Below, in pieces: positions 32,746 through 43,402 of a stretch of 64,000 bases of DNA (position 1 is its first letter; each line of letters starts with the position of its first letter). The notes below the pieces were generated by a model, which saw only the letters and a list, made by a program, of their open reading frames with translations, did not search any database and had not been told where the DNA came from. Both the position numbers and the translations under genes were made by a program. This DNA comes from Ceratotherium simum simum (lineage: Eukaryota > Chordata > Mammalia > Perissodactyla > Rhinocerotidae), in assembly GCF_000283155.1 (NCBI RefSeq), contig NW_004454207.1, positions 17,370,028-17,434,027 on the forward strand, in the 5' to 3' direction.

Positions 32746-33865
32746 CTTCAAAGGCTGGCTCAAAAGTCAATCACGTAAATTCTGGTTCTGAATTTACTGT
32801 AAAATTGTGGTTGCTGAGAGTAGACCGCGTGTATACTTATGTACACAAACACACACACACGTTCCTAGTTTAACTATTCACTAACTCTGTCCATTGTTTT
32901 CCACAGTGTTTTTTCTCTCCTTTCAAACAATGGTTTTCAATGCTTTCTAAAACACCAATTGAAATAGCCCTTTGCCAGATATTGGGGAATCCAGGTGGGC
33001 TTGAAAGTCCACCTGGAGGTAACCCTTCTGGTAAAGAGACCAAGAAATTCCCTTAATTGAGGCTGCCAGACCACCTGTTACACTTGGATAATTCAGAAAC
33101 AGGTTTTTCCATTAATTCATGCCAGGCATGAATCTAATCCTAAATGAGGCGTGTTATAAAGCATTTGGATTAGGAATAATGCCATTATAACCATATGCCT
33201 GCATTTTTAATTGTCTTTTCAGACAATGTTGTAGCATCATTCCAAATTTTTCACTATAGTATATATTTGACCTATAGTGCTTTTTGTATGGCTCTAAATG
33301 AAGGGGAAAAGGCTGTGAGGGAACCATTTTTCAAGTAGTTACAAATTATAAGTTTGAAGCACCCCGAATTTAAGGCTTCTGATGTCCCGCTGGTACACCT
33401 GTTTCAAGGCAGAGAATTGCCTTCCTTCAGCTCAAAGTTAGGAAAAATGAACAGGACAATTTTTCAGGTTTTGCCTCCATTCTTGCACATGCCCAGTGTG
33501 TAAGTGGAGCACCTCCCCTCCCCTGGTCCACCCCAGGACATGGTCTTCCACCTCCATCATGAGTAGTAATGTGGGGCAGACTGGAAGACACGGCTGTTTT
33601 TCGCTTTATCTCTATATAGTGTCTGTTGGCAAGAAAACAAGAGTTATACATTTAAGTAGGTTAACTGCATCTGATGAATTCTTAAGAATCATACTTTAAT
33701 ATCAAAGCTAAATGTATTTCCTTATGCCTCGTGATATGAGTCTATGGTGTGGGAACTACTTGATGAAAGGTACACTAGGTTTAAAAAAGGGCTGGCTTAA
33801 TTTTAAAACTGCTTAATTAAAAAAAAAACATGTTTTCACAGGGAAATATTCTCAGTATTCCTTAG
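32746..33865. other. Unclassified
   Basis: No gene or named repeat. Small features: a short CA tract near 32847-32860 and an inverted repeat CCAGGTGG/CCACCTGG at about 32990-33016. Confidence 0.4.
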
Positions 33866-34017
33866 AGTAGTGGTTTTCAATTCAGTTTGTGCATCAGAAT
33901 TGCTTGTGGTGCTTTTAGTAAACACCTAAGCCCGACCTCTAATTCTTGTTCATTTGGTGTGGAGACAGCTTAGGCAGTTTTTTTGTTAATGGTGTTCTTG
34001 ATACAGGGTTGAATACC
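33866..34017. mobile_element. hAT-Charlie-type MITE (MER20/58-like), diverged
   Basis: Begins TAGTGGTTTTCAATTC and ends GGTTGAATACCAC, degraded inverted termini. The middle has 'gtgcatcagaattgcttgtg' and 'aagcccgacctctaattctt' as in MER20/MER58-type elements. Confidence 0.65.
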
Positions 34018-35037
34018 ACAGACCAAAACATTTATAATCATCCTAAGGAAAATAATTTATAATCTTTTCAGCCTTTTATTTTAAATACATAGATAGTAAT
34101 TTTTCCTTAAGTGGCAAATAATCAAAATCCAAAGGAAAAGTATTTTGTATGTGTGGGGCCTTCTTGATACAAACTAAGTTGGTGGCAAATAAGTTGCTGG
34201 TTGTCTGATTTTTGAGCTATTTGGAAAGATTTTCCTTTTATAACAAAACCAACCATATGCCAGCTATTGAGTGGAGTGTTTGAGAAAGCAATAAGGCTAT
34301 CACCTTCTTTATTGGCATTATTTACAATGCAACTACTTCTGGGAGCCATAGTTACATTTACTTAAATCTCAAGGTAAAAAGTTAGCTATGAGTTCTTTTT
34401 TCTGAAGGAAGTGTTTGATAGAAGGGAGTCATAGATCATTCATGGATACTGGGATCCTGAGAAAATAGTAGAGGTCATTCTGGCAGGAAAGAGAGGCACA
34501 AAAACGATGGGCATTTTGGGATGCTTAGCAAGTCTCTCATTTGAAGAAGAAAGTGTTAAACTTGGAAACAAGGGAAAAAGGTAAAATTATGATCACAGTG
34601 AATTGATGACATAGTGTCAAGAATTAAGTCACTATTAATACATAAGCATTAATGGAATGAAAATTTTGATAATAAAAGAGCAAAAGGTGAGTTTCAAGAA
34701 AGTAGAGCCATTACTCATACATGAATATTTACGTTTACGTGTTGTCAGAGAGTATTTGTACCTGTTCATATTGCTAATTTGGGAATTTGAGGGTTAAAGT
34801 GCCTCCTCATTATGGATATTCTGTTTCCTTCCCAAGATTCTTTCCATCACCAAACCTCCAAAAGTTTGCGCTCCTCTATAAATCTCACTTTTGTAGTTAA
34901 TGGCAATCAGAAAAGCAGATGGAAGGACATTCATTGTTGGGAGTTGCATGGATGAAATAGTTGATACTATTGGGAAGATAGAACATGACAGAACATGACC
35001 ATCACGTCAATTACAATGTCCCATATGGTAAGTGAAA
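34018..35037. other. Unclassified
   Basis: No gene or named repeat recognised. Confidence 0.4.
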
Positions 35038-35105
35038 TGATGTATCAGTCAGGATGGGCTAGATTATAATGCAGAAGTAAACGACCTTACTTGTTAAAAG
35101 TTACT
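35038..35105 (-). mobile_element. Possible LTR fragment, antisense
   Basis: 'tgtatcagtcaggatgggct' then 'agattataatgcagaagtaa' and 'acgaccttac' resembles the antisense end of an ancient mammalian LTR ('...tcagtcaggataggctaggttatgctgcagtaac'). Short; low confidence. Confidence 0.3.
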
Positions 35106-37199
35106 ATTATTTGAGTTTTTGCAAAACTTAGGAAACATGACATCATGATAAACATTTATAGAAATATCAAACTGTTTATATAAATCCAAAATAACAATAC
35201 AGAGATAAAGAAGTACAACAGATACAGGTAGATAATAAATTATTATGTGATTACTTAAAATTCTCATAGTTTTATATATTCAAATCTGATTTCTAAATAA
35301 GAACCTATATAGATCTTTATATTTGGGTCATTCCAGATCTTTCAACTCTAAATAAGTTAATTCTGGTCCCATCCAAATTTCAATAACAGAGCTAAATTAA
35401 AGCTGTTATTCAGAGCTGTTTTTTAAAAAAAGTTCTGTGTTAATAAAGGGTTCCTCAGAGATGATATACCTAGTTTTCCAGAAATAGCATCTATCTTCTT
35501 AGTAATCTACAAGTCAGATTTTAGACAGCAGCTGTTAAGTAAAGAAGTTTAGAATACTCATTTCCATTTTCTCAGGTTAAGTCCTAGTTCTGGTCACTGC
35601 AGTTATCATATTTATCATGTAACATTATTTTAAAAATATAACTTAAATTGAGATTAATGATTAAATGCTGACTTTTGAGAGTTCCTCTTAAGTGAAACTT
35701 ATTTGTATGAGCTCTCTGGGCAGGAAGAAGTAGAACTTCAGCTCCAAGCTCTTGGCTATTTGTTTGTTTTCATCACTTTTCATACAAGCCTCAGCTCTGA
35801 ACTGGCTACCTTATTTATAGTCATTATCAAGTTACTTGCCTATAGTACTGACGTTAGTGATGGATTCAAAGCAGTGAAACCAGCAATCCTGTATCTAATG
35901 CTAGTGTCCCAGGAGCAATAAAGGGAGTTTCAAAGGGAGGCTGAAATCGAATACTCATATACCTCAATTATTATAAATCATGATATATTTTTTGTTTTGT
36001 CTTATCTTTTACCTCAGAGAGGGGCTTCCTTACTGCCATGGACAATTACATTTATCAGATTTATGAAAAAGTCATGACTTTCCTTAAGCATTTGGCTCTC
36101 CTTTAAAAATTAATCTTAATGTTATTAGAAGTTCACCTATTTTAAAACCAATCTGAGTTAATTTGTTAAAACTGCAAGGAAAAGACATTATATCTTTTGG
36201 GCACAGCAGGAAAATCAGTGTCCTAGAACTTACTGATGGCACCTTCAAATATCACTCAGCTGACCATAAAGTGTTGATTTCTACTTTGTGATTTTAAGAG
36301 TATATGACAATGAAAGGGCATTTCAAGACGCAGGAGGCAATGGAAGTAACAAATAGGCATGATGATTGCAAAAGCTTACTAGATTGAGTAAAAGGAATAT
36401 GCTCTGCTGTCAAAAAGTTGAAATGTATAATAGGCAAAGCGTCTTTTATGGCTCTGATGATAGCAATAAAAAAAGAGTAGGATGCTGTGGCAGGACTCAG
36501 AACCTGACTCAAGGAGGACTAGCAAAAAAAAATTATCAAGTTCTTGACTTTAGAGTCAAATAAATGAGTAATGTGGGCCCAGTCTTTTGTGAACTTAAAA
36601 ATGGAAAAAGCTAGGGCAGAGTTAATGTTTTTACATATTAATTTTACATATTAAATGAGATGTTTTGGGCTCTTTCCAGCTATAAGGAGCAGAGCCACCA
36701 TTAGGTTGACAATGGTGTTGGCTTTAAAGACCCATGGGAAACCGAGGGTGGCAGGCAATGGTTTCAGCAGCCCTCTGGTGAGATTCAGTGGAAAGTGGAG
36801 TGGGCAATATATGGTACACCTGGAGCTCTCTTGTCATCACCTCTCAGATGGTGGCATCCCTTGGTTTTTATGATTCTGGTAAATTCAGCATGCTTGCTCT
36901 CCTTCTACTACTGCTGCCACTGCTAACTTGGTTTCCTTTCCTCTCTACTTCACTACTTGCTCTTGCTCATGGCGTTAGCTTACTGAATGATTATAGCATC
37001 CTTTTCCTGCCCCTCTGTTATTTACTGACCCTTTTGTTTATCTCATTGTCAAGCTGTCCAAGATTTCCAAGGTCAATTAATCACTATTCAGGACAGAGTG
37101 TCCCTGTTGGACTGAGCTCTTATGCCAGACCAGGTGTGGTTGCCTTTGGCAAATGCCTGTCTTGGGTCCAATCACAGTGGCCACAGTGTGGATGAGAAG
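35106..37199. other. Unclassified, with one hydrophobic 135-codon frame
   Basis: About 2.1 kb with no named repeat. The frame 36788-37195 (+) is Leu-rich in the middle (about residues 36-95) because of a pyrimidine-rich tract; it has no recognised domain, no splice context and no Kozak-like context that I can support. A short direct repeat TTTTACATATTAA (twice) lies at about 36629-36653. Confidence 0.4.
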
Positions 37200-37330
37200 C
37201 ATTCATTTGTTCCTTCACTGTACATTAATTAAACTTCTCTTTTGTGCCATGCAGACTATAAGATGCTGGGTTCACACTAGTGAACAAATAAGAATCATGA
37301 ATTATTAATCTTAATTTTTAGTAAGGGGAG
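37200..37330 (-). mobile_element. L2-type 3' fragment, antisense
   Basis: 'cattcatttgttccttcact', 'ttttgtgccatgcagactat', 'aagatgctgggttcacacta' and GTGAACAAATAAGA match the antisense L2/MIR-family phrase 'attcattcaacaaatattta...tgtgccaggcactgttctagg...cagtgaacaaa'. Confidence 0.6.
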
Positions 37331-38202
37331 AACAACAACTATAACAATCAAATAAACTCAACTAACATGAATGTACATATAAAATAACTTAGATTTGAAA
37401 GGAGCCTCTCAGAATGAGACTGTTGCCATGACACTCTTGATGAGACTCTCCTGGGGAGAACTTATAGTCCATTTGGTGCCTTGTTTGACCTGTTCAAGTA
37501 ATTTTGGTCAAAATGATTCACACGTGTGCGATGTGGAATTTAAATGAGAGAGAGGAATTGAAAGCAGAAAATGAAAACAATATATAGTCCATATATTTTC
37601 CTGATGATAGTTTCAATCAAATGAGTAGTAGTTAAATGCCACTACGAATCAGATATATAACAGAGGTAGTTTCAGATGACGTGTTGCTTTATAGTTGACT
37701 ATATCGTTTGGGTGACATTACTCAAGTGTTTAGGGAATTGAGAAACAAATATCTTGGCCATCATACTGGAAGGTCTTTCCACAAGATGGCAATCATAATC
37801 TCTTTTGTTTTTAAATTCCTTCTTAAATACAATGCTTTGTTTTCCACAAAGTTGAAGAAAATATAAAACTGTAATTTATGTTTGAAAATGCAGGTAGCTC
37901 ATTTCATGTGCTTTTGACTGGTTTATCTTATTTCTGATGGTTATAATTTATCTCCTCAGAGACATCAAGAGATGATACTGGATTTGATGGGTACATGAGG
38001 ATCCATAGGCCATACCCTCTGATTTAATACACATTAAAAATGGTATCCTTGGATTCTTATACTAACCCAGGTTTGCAATATACTAGATTACTGATATTTC
38101 TATATTCTAACTACTTGATTTATAATTCTGTTCTACAAGTCCTATTTCCCTGTAATACATGGCTGAAAAAATGAGAACATATTTCCTGCTAAACAAATTT
38201 TT
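37331..38202. other. Unclassified
   Basis: No gene or named repeat recognised. Confidence 0.4.
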
Positions 38203-38218
38203 CCACTTGGATATATAT

Positions 38219-38222
38219 GTGT

Positions 38223-38268
<46 letters not shown>
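38219..38268. repeat. (TG)n microsatellite in a SINE tail
   Basis: About 24 TG units with one TC interruption. It abuts the 3' end of the antisense ERE, so on the SINE strand it is a (CA)n tract in the place of the poly-A tail. Confidence 0.95.
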
Positions 38269-38446
38269 ATTTTGCCTAGGGAGATTCACCCTGAGCTAAC
38301 ATCTGTGCCAACCTTCCTCTATTCTGTATGTGGGTCACCACCACAGCATGGCTGCCAACAAGTGGTTTAGGTCCACGCCTGGGAACTGAACCTGGGCTGC
38401 TGAAGTGGAGAACACTGAACTTAACCACTAGGCCATGGGGCTGGCC
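38269..38446 (-). mobile_element. ERE SINE (short form), antisense, with (CA)n tail
   Basis: Minus strand: GGGCCAGCCCCATGGCCTAG head, GGTTCAGTTCCCAGGC B-box region, CCCACATACAGAATAGAGGA, one GATGTTAGCTCAGGGT tail motif, then (CA)n. Target duplication CCACTTGG/CCACTTGA at 38203-38210 and 38447-38454. Only one tail repeat is present, so the copy is shorter than its relatives. Confidence 0.92.
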
Positions 38447-38455
38447 CCACTTGAA

Positions 38456-39228
38456 TGTCTTTTTAAAGATGTATTACCTTTATACAAACTTTTGAGATGG
38501 GAGCCTTTTGGGTTGAATTCTCCCTTTCCCATTTGGTCTTTTATGGTCACTCCTGCATCTAGACACCCTGTGGAATAATGACCATAGTAAACAGACCCAC
38601 AGAATCGAGAGGAAACTCTGTAGAGTACTCGGTTCAAGATGTTGCCACTTCTGCATGTTCTCTGTGTTTTTCTTATCCCAAAGTGTAAGTGGAGAGAAAA
38701 TCAAAGTCTTATCTTTTGAAGGTTTTGTTTATATGAGAGGGGGAAACAGGAATGGAAGGGAGCAAAAAAGGAGGAGAGGAAAGGGCTTGAAATTATAAAT
38801 GTATGCATTGATAGCTATTAGAACAATAGGGCTGCCTCAAGCCTTTCTTTACTGTCAAAACTATCTTCACCAAAAAGTCAATAAAATGTCATCACTACTG
38901 TTCTAATAGCAATGATAGATAAAATATAAAAATAGAAAAAAGACATGTTCCAACAAAGTAAACATCTCCAGACCAAATACAAAAACAGAAACAAAATGTA
39001 CACAGTGTGGCAGGCAGATCTAAGGGCATAGTGTGCTGGAATCAAGGTCTGGAAGTAGGAAGAGGTGTCTTGGAATTTATATCCTGTGGGTCTACAGGAC
39101 TAACATTGCCCTTTATGAAGGCTATAACCAGAACTAGGCAAACTGGTGAGTGAGATGGAGCCTGATTGAAGAGGACTTCTATTGACAGGCTCTAACTTGG
39201 AGGAAGCTGTAGCTGGGTAAGCTAGTAT
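38456..39228. other. Unclassified
   Basis: No gene or named repeat recognised. Confidence 0.4.
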
Positions 39229-39570
39229 ATTAGTTTTTTATTGTTGCTGTAATAAATTATCACAAACCTAGTGGCTTCAAACAACGCAAATATATTATCT
39301 CATAGTTCTATAGTCAGAAATCTAACATAGGTCTCACTGTGCTAAATCAAGGTGTAAGCAGGGTTGCAACCCTTCTTCTGGCTTCAGGGGACAATCCATT
39401 TCCTTGCCTTTTCCAGCTTATAGAAACCACCTGCATTTCTGGGCTCATGGCCCCTGCTTCCATCTTCAAAGAGGCAGCATAGCATCAGCACGTCTCTTTC
39501 GCTGACTTGGCTACCTTTGTCTCACCACCTGCTCACTTCTGTTACCTCTGACCCTCCTGCATCTCTCTTT
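39229..39570 (-). mobile_element. MLT1-type LTR (ERVL-MaLR), antisense, truncated
   Basis: 'tagtatattagttttttatt', 'gctgtaataaattatcacaa', 'tagtggcttcaaacaacgca', 'tagttctatagtcagaaatc' and 'aatcaaggtgtaagcagggt' give the antisense 3' half of an MLT1A/B-like LTR. It ends in 'cctgcatctctcttttgatt', before the consensus end. Confidence 0.8.
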
Positions 39571-39889
39571 TGATTTATTGAAAGAGCAATGGCTGTAATA
39601 TGACAAAATAAAGATACTTGTTCATATTTCTTAAAATAATAGTGACTTCAATTGATCCAAAATGACAAATTAAAATTTCAAAAAAAAAGCAGACAATGGA
39701 GCAACACTCGGGATATAAAATTACTCCAGATGAAATGAAAATAATGGGAAAAAATTACAAAAATAATTATATTCATGATTGTTTCAGAAATAAAGACATA
39801 GCAGTTATTCAAAAAGAACAATTACTAAAGAAGCAAAAAGAGGCACTAAAAATACCTGAATAAAGGAAAATAGTGGATACAGAAAATAA
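39571..39889 (+). other. Probable degraded L1/HAL1 sequence
   Basis: A-rich, with scattered L1-like words, and continuous with the clearer L1M/HAL1 part that follows; not certain. Confidence 0.35.
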
Positions 39890-40745
39890 ATTTCATTATT
39901 AGAGAAATTTTTTACAATATATCTAACAAAGGATCACTATTCTGAATATGTAAATATTTCCTACTTAACAAGAACCAACTTAATTAAAAATAGTGAAAAT
40001 ATTTAAACAGACAATCAAAGAAGCTAATAAACACATGGAGATTTTCTCAGCTTCATTAGTAATCAGGAAAATGCCAATTAAACAACACATATCTGCTGTT
40101 TTCTACTGGTCAGATTGGTAAATATTTAAATACTGTTACATACTTTTCAGGTTGATGAAATGGCTGCACTTACGCATATTGATTAAATCTAAAGCCTTAT
40201 CACCCAGAAATTTGATCTTTTGGTATTTCCCCTAGAGAAATACTCGTAGTCATATATAAAAAGACATGTACAAAGATATTGTTTATTTTCATTGCTGTTT
40301 ATAATAGAGAAAAATTGACACCAAAAACAAACAGACAAAAGGGGAATAAATAAATAAAATGTGGCAAAACATATATTGAAATTAAATAAAATGCACTAAA
40401 CTTATGTGTTTTAACATGTGGGGATATTTTAAAAATATTAGTGAGTAAATGATATGATTGTCATAGCATGAAATATTTATGTATATTAAAACATAAACTA
40501 ACACTAGAGAGTATACATGGCTACATATTCATATATGCAAAAGTTTAAAAAATTAATTGAAGGATATAAACCAAATTTTAATAGTATTCACCTCAGTATA
40601 GTGGAGGAGTGGATCGGCAATGGCAGTGGTTATTGAAGAGGACTTTACAAGTGATGTCTCTAATTATTTTTGTTAAAACTATACCTACATTCATATTTTC
40701 AGTAGTTTGTAAAGCATGTATGTGGGGGAAAAAGGTAAACTAAAT
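39890..40745 (+). mobile_element. Old L1M/HAL1-type 3' fragment, sense
   Basis: 'tatctaacaaaggatcacta', 'atttgatcttttggtatttc', 'ccctagagaaatactcgtag', 'aagacatgtacaaagatatt', 'cattgctgtttataatagag' and 'ggggaataaataaataaaat' follow the order of old L1M5/HAL1 3' ends. Heavily decayed. Confidence 0.75.
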
Positions 40746-40879
40746 TGCAAAAGGCGGTTAATTCTGGGAGCTGGCAATATAGGTGCTTATTATTTTTATT
40801 TCTTTTATGTGCTTTCCAAATTTATAAATATTTTTTAAGGATAATTTATCAGAAAAAAAATCATTAAAAAAAAAGCTCA

Positions 40880-41475
40880 ACAGATTAACTTTAGAAAGCA
40901 CAGAGCCAAGATAAAAATTAGTGAGCAGAAGAATTTATACCAAAAACAGAAGAAGGGGAAAAGAGATTCAAGAAAGACATATAAAGTAATAGTTAGGAGA
41001 CAAGGAACATAGCTTGCAAAGTTCCTACATTATTTGCTTCCTAAGAAATGAATAAAGAAAACGGCAAAGAAACAATATTTGAAGCAATAATGTCAGAGAA
41101 TTTTCCAGAACTGAAAAGTAGTTGAGTCTACTGATTAAAACTGCACTCTGAATGTCCACTAGGACCAGTGCAAATAAATTCACACTTGAACACATCAAGG
41201 TTAATGAGAACATCTTATTAGCTACCAGAAACCAAAGGCAGACTATCTACCAGCAACAAAAGGAAAGACAATTAGAATGACAGCAAACTTGTCATCAGCA
41301 AGGATAGATTCCAGAAAACAATAGAAAGATTTCATGAAAGCACTAAGGTTAAAATCAACCTCAAATTCTATGCCTAGTTAAGCTATTACTAAGAAGATAA
41401 AATAAGATATTTTCTGACATTGAAGGACTAAGACAATTTTCTGCTCATAAATTTACTGAAGGGTGGGAGGCATCT
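40880..41475 (+). mobile_element. HAL1/L1 ORF1-type fragment, sense
   Basis: 'gtcagagaattttccagaac', 'acacttgaacacatcaaggt', 'tagctaccagaaaccaaagg', 'gatagattccagaaaacaat', 'aacctcaaattctatgccta' and 'gatattttctgacattgaag' follow the ORF1 C-terminal coding order of HAL1/L1 elements, with all frames broken. Confidence 0.7.
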
Positions 41476-41566
41476 AAAGCAAGAAGAAAAGTGAAGACGA
41501 AGTGCCAGAATGGATTTCAGTGTTTTCTCAAAAGAGATAAAGCTTCTGCTTAACAGTCTATCAAAT

Positions 41567-41671
41567 TTGTTAGTCTCTATTATACTGTATTTAATTATCG
41601 CAAATCCCATTCTCTTTTCAAATCTATGAAATCATCCCAGTTGAAAATATTAACTAGGCCTAGTCCTAAAT
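41567..41671 (+). repeat. Arm 1 of a perfect 105-bp inverted repeat
   Basis: Every base of 41567-41671 is the reverse complement of 42689-42793. The arm starts TTGTTAGTCTCTATTATACT and ends AACTAGGCCTAGTCCTAAAT. I recognise no mobile element in it. A further 3-base match lies outside after one mismatch at the TTGTTAG end. Confidence 0.97.
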
Positions 41672-42688
41672 AAATAAAGAAATTTCCAGTATTTTTCCTT
41701 TGGAAAACAAGTGAAGTAAAGAATACCTTCATATTCTGCTCCTAAAAGTTTATTTTTGATAAAACTTTTTGAAAAGCTCAGAATAAGTCAAATATTTAAC
41801 TGATGAAACTGAGGTAGTTCATGGCAGTATATAGTAATGGGCAGTCTTTGACCCTAATGTAGGCTGACATAGAAAACAATGTAAAAAAGACATGTAGCTT
41901 TTCTTTCATTACCTAAAAAGAAGAGCTAGATGTTTAGGTAAGTATACAGATGCTCTATTTGTGCACAAGTTACCAAGATTTTCTTTCATTTGAAGTTTTG
42001 TTTGGCAAACATCTTTCCAGTTTTGAAGATGGGAGAGTAGTGGAGGTTTCAAAGGGCCTTGTGGGGGAAAAGTACTGCACAGAACCAGCAACTGGCTACA
42101 TTGAGAGTTGCTATTATTTTCATACAAATGCAATATTGAAAGGGAAGGGAATCGCCTAATTCCAACGTGATCTGTTTCAAATTACTAAAGAAAGTATATT
42201 ATAGTGCATGGTACTTAATAAGCACTCATTGACTGTATGTTGAACTAATAATAATTATTTTGCCCTCTGACCTGTTAAACATTTTAAAGATTAAGAATGA
42301 TGAATTATATATTAGATTATTAATCTAATAGACAATGAATACAGATGAATATAAATATAATGAAATGGCATAAAAAAGAGCCATACATGCATCAGTGATG
42401 TTAAAATGCCATGACTTAAGGATTATGATTATACCAATTGTGTACACAGGAGCTTTTTGAGGAACAAATAGTGGATTTTATGTTCTTTTGAAAACTGTAA
42501 GATTCCATATAAGTGTTAGATCATTTATTGTTATTTCAACAGCATTGAAATGGTGATTTTCTGGGTAAATCTTCCATATTGTTTCAAACTAAATTATTTA
42601 CAGAGATCAAAGGAGCTGTCAACTGGGGCTATTTATTTTTGAGCCATGAATTGTATATAATATGGAAGAAGGTATTAAGACAAATAGC
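41672..42688. other. 1,017-bp spacer of the inverted repeat
   Basis: Unclassified sequence. At about 42195-42245 'agtgcatggtacttaataag' and CACTCATTGACTGTATGTTG look like an L2/MIR 3' tail. Two overlapping 70-codon frames on opposite strands (41909-42159) have no recognised domain. Confidence 0.5.
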
Positions 42689-42793
42689 ATTTAGGACTAG
42701 GCCTAGTTAATATTTTCAACTGGGATGATTTCATAGATTTGAAAAGAGAATGGGATTTGCGATAATTAAATACAGTATAATAGAGACTAACAA
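42689..42793 (-). repeat. Arm 2 of a perfect 105-bp inverted repeat
   Basis: Exact reverse complement of 41567-41671; starts ATTTAGGACTAGGCCTAGTT and ends TATAATAGAGACTAACAA. Its flanks (CAAATAGC before, TTTTCTGG after) show no target duplication and no poly-A, arguing against retroposition. Confidence 0.97.
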
Positions 42794-43319
42794 TTTTCTG
42801 GCCTTTCAGAAATAAGAATTTTAATTTTATGAAAAAAGCAAAAGAAAAGAGAGTCAGGAGGATCTTAAACAGAATATTTATTCAGCCCTATATCACTTGG
42901 TTAAAATAGAGATGTGGTAGTCCTTGGGAATGTCCATAGAGACAATTGCAACTGGCTTTGAGAAACTATCCACCATAGATTTTGTTGTCACTGAGCCTTG
43001 ACAGCCACTTTAAATCTCTTCTGATGCAATTTCTGTTCTCCCTTCTTCATCAAAACTGAAAGGAATTGTTTACTAGATAATATAGAAATATGCCTTATTC
43101 CTCCCTTCTAGCACTTAAATGCCTTATAGTTTCTAGTTAGGTGCTCCCAGCCATTGAAGCTTTCTTCATTACAGGCTTCGGGATAGAGCCATGAAAATGA
43201 TGTGTGACATCTTATAATAATATAAATGTTCTGACCAAAGCTTGATTGAAAAAATGTAACTGCAATAGTTTTATCTGTAGCCTATTCTCTTCACGCACCT
43301 CTTAATATGATCATGACTC
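42794..43319. other. Unclassified
   Basis: No gene or named repeat recognised. Confidence 0.4.
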
Positions 43320-43402
43320 CAATCTCAGAGAGTCTGAGGAACTTGCCCAAGGCCACATGGCTGGAACATGACCCACCTGGGGTGTATTAACATCAAGGCT
43401 TA
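43320..43402 (-). mobile_element. MIR SINE fragment, antisense
   Basis: 'cagagagtctgaggaacttg' then CCCAAGGCCACATGGCTGGA is the antisense MIR phrase 'agagaggttaagtaacttgcccaaggtcacacagct'. Short piece. Confidence 0.65.
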
